A stretch of DNA of 40,079 nucleotides, taken from positions 1-40,079 of the forward strand of contig CANDEX010000008.1 of NCBI GenBank assembly GCA_947383875.1. Direction: 5' to 3'. The notes below the pieces were generated by a model, which saw nothing but the letters and a program-made list of their open reading frames with translations, had not been told where the DNA came from and did no database searches. Below, in pieces: positions 7,144 to 15,700 of this stretch. The first letter of the stretch is position 1. Every line of letters begins with the position of its first letter. Source of the DNA: an uncultured Azospirillum sp. Its GTDB lineage: Bacteria; Pseudomonadota; Alphaproteobacteria; RF32; CAG-239. A program made the position numbers and the translations under genes.

Positions 7144-8493
7144 ATGCAGAATGGAAAATTTGATATTGTCAACGGAAAAACGAAACCTCTTTTTTTAAGA
7201 TACTGTATCCCGAATATTTTGGGAATATTAGCGTTGTCTTCAGCGCAGCTTATTGATGCTTTCTTTATCGGAAATTATGCCGGATCGACGGCTTTGGCCG
7301 CAATTAATATTGTCTTGCCGGTTTTCTCTTTGTTAATGGGCGTGGGGATTATGCTCTGCACAGGCGGAAGCGTAATCTGCGCGAAGTTTATCGGTGAAAA
7401 AAACTACTTTAACGCCTCAACAATTTTCAGTAAGGTCATTATCAGCAGTGCGATTCTGAGTGCCTTAGTTACCCTGTGCGGCGTTATGATGCCGCGGCAG
7501 ATTGTGGCCTTCCTCGGTGCTAATGAGGAGCTAATAGGTTTGTCTGCCGAATATCTGCAATATGTTTCGGCTTTCTTTGTTTGCTTTCTCGGGGCATATA
7601 CGCTTTCCGTTTTCGCCCGTGTGGAACAACGCCCGCTACTGGCGTTCGGAGCGATATTGTTCGGTGTATTTGTTAACGTCATATTAGACTGGCTGTTTAT
7701 TTTCAAATTCCATTGGGGCGTAAGAGGTGCCGCCGTGGCAACGGGATTATCGCAATCCATCACGTTTTTCATCATTTTCACGCATTTCTTTTCCAAGCAT
7801 TCGGGATTGAAATTATATTTCCGCGGTATGGGTCATTGGGGCGATTTGCTCAGAGCCTGTTATAACGGTATTTCTGAACTGGCAAATGAGTTTTCCATTG
7901 GTATTACAACTTTAATCTTTAATCTGATAATGATAAGACAGATGGGAACGGTAGGCGTCGCGGCTTATACTGTCATCAACTATGCCCTGTTGTTCGGAAC
8001 ATTATTGGCCTACGGTATCGGCGATTCCATCGTTCCTTTAATCAGCACGAATTACGGTGCGAAAAAATCTTCCCGCATTGCCGGATTCTTAAGATTATCA
8101 TTAGTCAGCGGTGCAAGTTTCAGCGTGTTAATCTTTTTCTGGCTGATGTTTGCGCCGGAAATGGTGGTTAATTTCTTCCTGAACGAGCAAGATTGGGAAA
8201 CGAAAACCTTGGCTCTGGAATTTATTGATTTACTGAAATGGGCGTTTCTGTTCAGCTCTGTCAGTATTATCCTTTCCTCTTACTTTACGGCTATCGAAAA
8301 ACCTTTGGAATCAACAATTGTGGCTCTGTCCCGCAGTCTGATTTTTCCGGTGCTGTTCTTAATGCTGATGCCAAGGCTTTTCTCCTTGGAAGGTGTGTTT
8401 ATCAGTATTCCTTTAGCCGAACTGGCCACCGTTGTCATAGCTCTGACTTTGCTGCGCCGCAACGAACCGCGGGATTTAGTTTTGGCTGATTAA
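7144..8493 (+). CDS. MATE-family multidrug/organic cation efflux transporter
   Basis: 449 aa, typical MATE length, with about 12 hydrophobic segments arranged as two similar halves. The N-terminus LFLRYCIPNILGILALSSAQ and the following IDAFFIGNYAGSTALAAINI are the characteristic first-helix signatures of MatE domains. The equivalent stretch recurs in the second half (GTVGVAAYTVINYALLFGTL near residue 262). MATE proteins export cationic compounds across the inner membrane in exchange for Na+ or H+. The substrate cannot be read from sequence. The ATG follows CAGGTGG. It has its own promoter and an unusually long structured leader, hinting at regulated expression. Confidence 0.93.
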   Translation: MQNGKFDIVNGKTKPLFLRYCIPNILGILALSSAQLIDAFFIGNYAGSTALAAINIVLPVFSLLMGVGIMLCTGGSVICAKFIGEKNYFNASTIFSKVIISSAILSALVTLCGVMMPRQIVAFLGANEELIGLSAEYLQYVSAFFVCFLGAYTLSVFARVEQRPLLAFGAILFGVFVNVILDWLFIFKFHWGVRGAAVATGLSQSITFFIIFTHFFSKHSGLKLYFRGMGHWGDLLRACYNGISELANEFSIGITTLIFNLIMIRQMGTVGVAAYTVINYALLFGTLLAYGIGDSIVPLISTNYGAKKSSRIAGFLRLSLVSGASFSVLIFFWLMFAPEMVVNFFLNEQDWETKTLALEFIDLLKWAFLFSSVSIILSSYFTAIEKPLESTIVALSRSLIFPVLFLMLMPRLFSLEGVFISIPLAELATVVIALTLLRRNEPRDLVLAD

Positions 8494-8553
8494 TTCTATT
8501 AAGGACTTCTTCAGAAATCTTTGTTATCTTTACAATTAACAAAGGAGTTTGAA

Positions 8554-9108
8554 ATGAAGTTATATATTTTTCGCCACGGACAAACAAATGGTAATGTTAA
8601 TAATATTGTGCAAGGGGCAGGGGTTGATATTGAGTTAAATGATACCGGCCGGGCGCAGGCTAAAGAACTTGCTGAAAAAATGAAAAATGAACGGTTGGAT
8701 GTTGTTTATGCCAGCCAGATGAAACGTGCGCAGGAAACCGCGCGGATTGTGTCTCGTAATGAGATACCTGTTATTGTCATTCCCGGATTAGAAGAAGTTC
8801 ACTTTGGTGAAGCCGAAGGAATGTATTCTGAAGAAGCTCATCAAAAATATGCTGATATCTTCAATATTATTCATAATACCTCTGCGCCCAATTGGATGGA
8901 TGTCTGTGTGCCCGGCGGCGAAAGCGTCAGAGAATCTTTGGAGCGTGGAAAAAAAGCTCTTGAACGTATCATTTCCGAAAGTAAAGAATACGGTTATGAA
9001 AAAGTCGGTGTTGCCACCCATGGAGCCTTAATGTTCAACCTCTATCAGGATATGTTCGGTAAAGAATATAAATTCAATAACTGCGAATATTTTGTGATTG
9101 AAGCCTAA
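8554..9108 (+). CDS. Histidine phosphatase (phosphoglycerate-mutase-like) family protein
   Basis: 184 aa from ATG 8554, chosen because AAAGGAG lies 7 nt before it; an in-frame TTG at 8521 has no ribosome site. The catalytic RHGQT motif is at residues 7-11, the nucleophile being His8. The family landmarks SQMKRAQETA, the acid residue near GLEEVHFGEAEG, and the second catalytic His in VATHGALM are all present. Small single-domain members include cobalamin-pathway phosphatases, broad-specificity phosphatases and phosphoglycerate mutases. I cannot assign the substrate. It lies about 60 bp after the MATE gene on the same strand and may be co-transcribed with it. Confidence 0.9.
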   Translation: MKLYIFRHGQTNGNVNNIVQGAGVDIELNDTGRAQAKELAEKMKNERLDVVYASQMKRAQETARIVSRNEIPVIVIPGLEEVHFGEAEGMYSEEAHQKYADIFNIIHNTSAPNWMDVCVPGGESVRESLERGKKALERIISESKEYGYEKVGVATHGALMFNLYQDMFGKEYKFNNCEYFVIEA

Positions 9109-9133
9109 AGCTTCCAATCGAACACCTTTCCTT

Positions 9134-9159
9134 CAGCCTTCTCCATGCGGAGAGGGCTG
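9134..9159. repeat. Inverted repeat between the histidine phosphatase gene and the DUF1566 remnant
   Basis: The stem CAGCCTTCTCC (9134-9144), the loop ATGC and GGAGAGGGCTG (9149-9159) pair with one wobble. There is no T-tract on either side. It may be a weak terminator for the converging genes or a dispersed palindrome. Confidence 0.4.
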
Positions 9160-9161
9160 TA

Positions 9162-9703
9162 TTAATAAGCAATAACCGGCCTGACGCCGTTAAAGTTATC
9201 GTACTTACCGTAGTCGTTCCTGCATCCATCATACATACCGAACCTCCACGCACTACCCATATTATACTCGGTAGATGACAATAATACTTGCCCCCTGCAA
9301 TCTAGCACTATTGCCTTTCAAAAGCGTCAAGGAGGCTTTTATTTGTGTTTCTTGTAAATAAATATTCTGCAAATCTCTTATGCAGGGTAAAAACCATTGG
9401 GTCGTCTTACAGAAATCTTTCGTACAGTCGTTTGGGCTGATAGCTGTTCGTTGCAGTTGCAGCATAAGTCGTTCCGTTACAGGTGCTGGCTAATATTGCA
9501 TCCGTATTTAGCCGGCCGTCTGTACCGCAAGAAATTGACGTTAAATCCTTCCCTTGTGAGATTTTACTTGTATCGCAATTTTCTAATCCCGGCGTATCGC
9601 AATAATTACTTGCCCCCAAACGCTGTTCAGCATGACAGTGGTTGGCTACCCGCGCCTCAGGAACAGTTTCCGTTCCCAAGGCTGGGCAATTCCGGTATCC
9701 GGC
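9162..9703 (-). pseudogene. Decayed DUF1566/Lcl_C-like domain gene fused behind the autotransporter
   Basis: Read on the minus strand directly after the autotransporter stop, three frames in succession encode one DUF1566-like domain. The first gives CGTDGRLNTDAIL and TTYAATATNSYQP. After a frameshift near 9430-9439 comes NDCTKDFCKTTQWFLPCIRDL. After a second frameshift near 9277-9290 come SSTEYNMGSAWRFGMYDG and the terminal GVRPVIAY, ending at TAA 9164-9162. The order matches the intact genes at 690 and 1511. The signal peptide, Cys module and first part of the domain are missing. The remnant starts at the base after the stop of the adhesin gene, so the junction probably arose by deletion or rearrangement. 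Confidence 0.8.
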
Positions 9704-12700
9704 TTAGAAGGCGTAAGTCAAACCGGCATTGACAGAGTAGGTGCTATCGTCTTCAATAAAGCGGCTGCCCTCGAGATAGAAGTTAAATCTGCCGCGTTTA
9801 TAGTCAAAGCGTGTTGCCAAAACAGCTCTGTTTCGCTGAGTTTCATAACCGTTCATATGATATTGTCCCAATAGTCCGACCACGCCGGCATTGGCAGCCT
9901 GATATGGGTTAGCAAACTCATGATAATAGGTGCCGCCCAGACGGATATTCAGTTCATCATCACCAAACGGAGTAAATTGTCTCTTGGCATAAAGTCCCAG
10001 ACCGCCTTCAACAGAAATGTTATTATTGGCTTCAACCCTGATATTTTCTTTTGTGCGATTTTGATACATACCGAGAATATTAAATTCAGCGACCGGTTCC
10101 AAAGTTACAATATCCATATCAATATCATGACAAGCTTCATTACTGATGCCGTAATAATAATTTCTGGTGTCAGCCTTATATTCCGTTCCTTGGTCAAAAC
10201 GCTTATATTCACCCCAGCCCATGCCGATTTTAGGCATAGAAAGCAACTTGGTGTTTTCAGTCTCAAACATGAGAGGGGCCATAATCTGGGCCATGATTTC
10301 CTTACGTTCCGAACCATTGTCATAATCACTGTCATACTTAGTGACTGCTGCGCCGATACCGTAACGGATGTTCGGCGAGGTCTGCTTGTCAAAAACGGCA
10401 TAAGCAGTATGAGCTTCATCCTTATAACCTGTTAAACCATTATATCCGTCTTGCTCACGATCAAAATAATCATAACCGACAGTGGTGCGGAAAGCCTGCG
10501 TATCTGTATTGTTAAAGACCGCATTATTTACCTGCCGATTGACATTGCGCATAACATCCATATTCTGCTTGGTGAAATTTGGAATTAAATCTAATCCCAG
10601 ACCACTGTAAACAGCATAATCAAAAGCTTCCGTGCTGTCTGCGGTCATAAGCGGATTATAGATATTATTGCGCAAAGCATAATTTTGCTCCAGATACGCA
10701 GCCTGAGAGGCATTATCCACCAGATTATAGAAAGAAACTCTGCGATAAATGACATCTTGGCTGTCTTGCGGAGCAGAGGGGGCTTCTGCCTTATCTTCAG
10801 AATTTTCTGCGGCTGCACTCTGTTGATTGTCGGATGGGCCGCTGGCTGCCAGTGAAACCTTCCACATCGGTGATGCGGATTGCAAATTAACATCAACAGT
10901 TGCCGCTGTTAAAGCACGTTCATTAACATATACATCTTTTTGTCCTTGGGCAACCATCGCATCATCTCCCATGGCATATAATGTACCGCTGATTTCATCT
11001 CCGGCTTCCATATGTCCGGTAGAACCAAGCATGACACGTCCTGCACCCATATCATCCATACGGAAAGATGCTGCTGTAGCCATAGTACCGCTGTTTATCA
11101 ACTGAGAACCGGCCTCCATATAGATGAAGCGTTTATTCGCGCAGCTGTTTGTTCCGTCTTCACAGATATTGACCGCTCCGGCAGACGGATTTCCGGTAAT
11201 CGTACCGGTATGAGTATTTCCTCCGGTAAACACGATTTTACCTGAAGCATTGTTATACAGATTTGAACCGCTGCCAATATAAATACCTGTACCGGTTGAG
11301 CCCGCAGCCATGTTAATTGTGCCGGCATTTTCAACCGAACCACCGTTGACGGCTTTCATTCCGACAGCGGAAGCTGAAGTTGTGGTGACATTAATGACAC
11401 CGCGATTAACAGCCTGAGCTTTTGAACCATCCGCTAACATACCGATACCGTTAGCTCCGCTGACATTGATGATGCCGCCGGCAGCATTGGTAACTGTTGT
11501 TGTGACGCTGGAAGAGGTTGCAGTCATGCCTTTGCCGTTGGTTCCTGTTGTGTTAATCGTGCCGCTGTTTGTTGCCTTAGCACCGGAAGATGCCGTGGCG
11601 TAAGCAGCAATTCCCGCACCGTTTGAAGCGGTAATGATACCACTGTTATTGGCCGTTGCGCCATTCGTTTGCAATGCTGCTCCTGAACCGGAATAAGATA
11701 TGGTTCCTTGATTGTTGACCGTACCGGTACCCTCAGCCAGCATAACATAAGCAGACGAAGCAGAGGTATTAATTTTGCCGCTGCTGCCGTTAGTGGCCGT
11801 ACCGCCGTTAGCATAGATTGCTGCTGTATTGGCCGCCGTGGCATTGATTGTGCCGTTATTAAGAATATTACCGCCGCTGACGGTCATGGCTTTAGCACCG
11901 GAGCCCGTGACGGTAATTATTCCGTTGTTGTTATTGGTTGCTGTTCCGCCGGAAGCATTCATACCGATACCGTTAGCTCCTGAGACGGTGATAGTGCTGT
12001 TGTTGACCGCTTGTCCTGAGGTTGTTGTATCCATACCCAAAGAATTTCCGGCAATGGTAATGGTTCCGTTATTGGTTGCGGTGCCTCCGGAAGCTTTCAT
12101 GCCTACAGAATTAGTTGCGGTCGATAAGAGTTCTATCACTCCTTCATTTACGGCATTGCCGCTATTGACCAATACAGCATTCAGTCCGCTGCTGTTAATA
12201 TTGATTTTTCCGATATTTCTGCCGCTGCCGCTGTCAACCTTAATAGCTGCTTCACCACTGTTAAAATCAATAGTGCCGCCGGCAGCATTGATGACTGTTC
12301 CTCCGTGAGCATAAAGTCCGACGGCATTAGCTCCGTTGAGTGTTAATAGCGCAACATTGGAAGCTGTCCCTGAATTAGCTTGTAATCCGATGTTGTTTGA
12401 ATTGATGACTTCTAAATCAGCAGAGTTGGTGACCGTACCGCCATCAGCCAACAAACCGATAGTTCCTTGGCTGGTAAATTTGATAACGCCCTGATTGTTT
12501 CCGCTGCCGCTGTGAACGTAAATACCTACGTTATTTTCCGTCATCAAATCAATAATTCCGTTCGTATCGTTAATCACGCTGCCTCCGGCCGCATGCATAC
12601 CCCATGCTCCGTTTCCGCTGACTGAAATTGTTCCGTTATTGGTTGCAGTGCCAATCGTGGCTTTCATGCCTGAACTACCGTTATTTGTATTTGAAACGGT

Positions 12701-15700
12701 AATTGTTCCTTTATTTTCGGCTTTGCCGGAACCTGCAGCCCAGATGCCTGTTGCGCCATCACCGCTGACAGTGATAGATGAAAGATTAAGATTTTGAACA
12801 GTCCCGTTCCCTGTGAGCTTCATTCCGGCAGCATAGTTTCCTGTTACGTCAATAGCACCTTCTATATAATGGTCACCATATACGGGATTACCGTCATCAT
12901 CAGTGATAATTTCACCATCTTCATTTGTTTGAGGAGCTTGAATAACTTTACCATTGATTGCGGTTCCGTTTTCCGCCGCCATGCCGACAGCGTTGGTACC
13001 ACTGACTTTAATGGCCGGATTATATGCTTCATCGGAATTATTAGCAAGGTTTTCAGCAAAACCTCCGGCAACATACATTGCATAAGAATTATTGCCTTCT
13101 GCAGTCATTATACCGGTATTTTGAACATTTCCGTCTTCTACATATATACCGACAGCACTATCTCCTTTGGTGATAATTTTTTGTCCGCTAGGGTTATTTA
13201 CACTTCCGCCTGAGATTAATTTTACTCCCTTAGCATTATTGCCGGAAACGGTAATTGTGCCAAAATTATTAAGAGACCCACCGGATATAATACCAGTACT
13301 TCCTGTTCCGGAGGCGGTAATAGAACCTGAGTGTGTGATCGTTCCGTTGCTGGAAATACCGGTGCCGTTATCGCCGGAAACGGTAATTGTTCCTGCGTTG
13401 GTGACTGAACCGCTGGTTTGACGGATGCCATAACCACTACCGTTGACGTTAATTCGAGCCGAAACGTTATTAGTGATATCGGCCGCATCGGCAAAAATAC
13501 CGCTGCCGGAACCATTTATTGTAATCAAGTTGTTATTGGTAATTGAATGCATCATCCCGGCGGCTGTTGAAGCACCTTTGGCATTAATAGCATCGCCGCT
13601 GCCGTTAATGATAATTGTACCGCTATTAACAACAGAAGCAGCTTCAGCTCCAGATGTTGCTCCCATAACCACTCGAATGCCGTCAGCACTGCTGTCTGCA
13701 GAGGTGGTAATTGTTGCGCCGGCTTTATTATTAACAACAGCTCCGGTCGCTTCAATAGCCGCGCTGCCGCCGTTCATGGTAATCGTGCCCTCATTATTGA
13801 CTGTGCCGCCGTTGTTGGCTGCAATCGCTTTTGAGCCATTACCGCTGACATTTATTTTACCTTGGTTGGTTATGCTGGCGGATGTATCGTTAGAAGCCAG
13901 AGTCATAGCGTTAGAATTACTGCCGTTGACGTTAATGACACCTGTTGATGTATTGGTAACGGTTCCGTTTGCGGTTTCGCTCATATAAATACCATGAGAA
14001 TTATCGCTTCCGGTACCAATGGTTAATGTGCCGTTGTTGGTTGCGTTACCGCTGCCGCTGGTATAAATGATAAAACCGTTGCTGCCGTTCAAGTCTATAT
14101 TTTTGTTATTGGTAACACTGGAATTGTCTCCGACACGGATAAGCTGAGAACCGGAAGACCCGACGGTAACGTTACCGTTATTAATAAAGTTCCCTTCATC
14201 GGTATCTGTAGTGGTAAACAATTCGTAGTCTTGAGCATTAATGACAATATCTCCCAGATTGATGGCCGTACCATCATTGCTGGTTCTGAAAATTGTACCA
14301 CCGTTACCGTTCATGGTAATGGTTCCGTCGGCTGAATTGATAACAGTTCCTCCGTCTGCAAACATACCGGTAGCATTTGCGCCGTTCATGTTAATTTGCC
14401 CGGCATTAAGAGCTGTTGTATCACTTTTTGCCGTCATGCCGATACCGTTAATTCCACCGGAAATCGTACCATTGTTGTTGACGCCGACATTAATGACACC
14501 ATAGTTTTCCGCTTTGCTGCCGGAGCTCTCCATACCGGTGGAGTTATTCCCGTGAAGATTAATGACAGCCCCTGCAAAGTTAGTGATGCTTCCTTCTCCC
14601 GAACCGGCATCAAAAATACCATATCCGTTGTCCGAGCGCATATCAATTTGATTATGATTGATACCGTTACCGCCATTGACGTAAATACCATAAGTCGCAT
14701 CATTGGTTGTGCTGCCGGTAATATCAATTTTACCGAAATTTTTGGCTGTTCCGTCTTCCATAGCCATGCCGTAAGAACTTTCCAAAACCGGGGTTCCGGT
14801 AATAATAATAGTGGCATTTTCCTGATTGAAGGATTCGCCGCTTTCCCCTTTAATGCCGTATCCGCCGTTTGTCAGTGAAATATCACCGTTGTTTGTCAGT
14901 GTTCCGGTGGTGGATGCCATGCCATAACCATACATCTGATTAATGGTAATCATATTATTATTGGTCGCCTGTCCGTCACCGATGGACATTCCGTAACCAT
15001 TCTCTTTGCTGGATGCATAATTATAACCGTTTAAGGTGATAATTCCGTTGTTGTCAATCTGAGCACGTTCGCCACCGGCTGAAATCATCCCAAAGTTTTC
15101 CGTACTGTTACGATTACTGGTCAGAGTAACAATTCCGTTATTAACCGCCGTACCGTTTTCTTCCACGGAAATACCCGTAGAGTTGGCACCGGTAAGTGAC
15201 ACTGAGCCGTTATTAATGACACTGCTGCCACTTGCGATACCTGTTGATGCCGTACCATCAGTAATAATAACTTTACCGTTATTGGTAACCTGTCCGGAAG
15301 TTGACTGAATACCCGTACCGCTGATAACGGTTATCTCACCGGTATCTGTATTGAGAATAGCACCGCTTTCCGAAGCCATACCCGTGCTTCCGCGACCATT
15401 CAAGGTAATTTTTCCTGAATTGGTGTTAGAGCCGCTGGTTGTGTATGTTCCAGTTGCTTTGCGAACAGAAGAAATGTTGCCTGAGTTATTGACGGTTGTT
15501 GCATTAGCCCCGTAAATACCGTAAGAGTCAAGTTCTCCTGATAACAGAACATTCAAATTAATGTCGCCGCTGTTAAGAACTTTTCCGTTTTGAGCCTGAA
15601 TACCATATGAAGATACGGCGGTTGTGTTAAGACCATTAATATTAATGGTTCCGTTTTGGTTGTTGACCGTGCCGTCTTCAATAAACATACCGCTTGAACC

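Noticed and set aside
9134..9159. Classical terminator
   Set aside because: A good stem but no T-tract in either direction; it is kept only as an inverted repeat.
11708..14878. Several plus-strand open frames of 80-180 codons opposite the adhesin
   Set aside because: They are low-complexity mirror images of the repeated Asn/Gly/Thr codons of the minus-strand adhesin, have no ribosome sites and look like no known protein.
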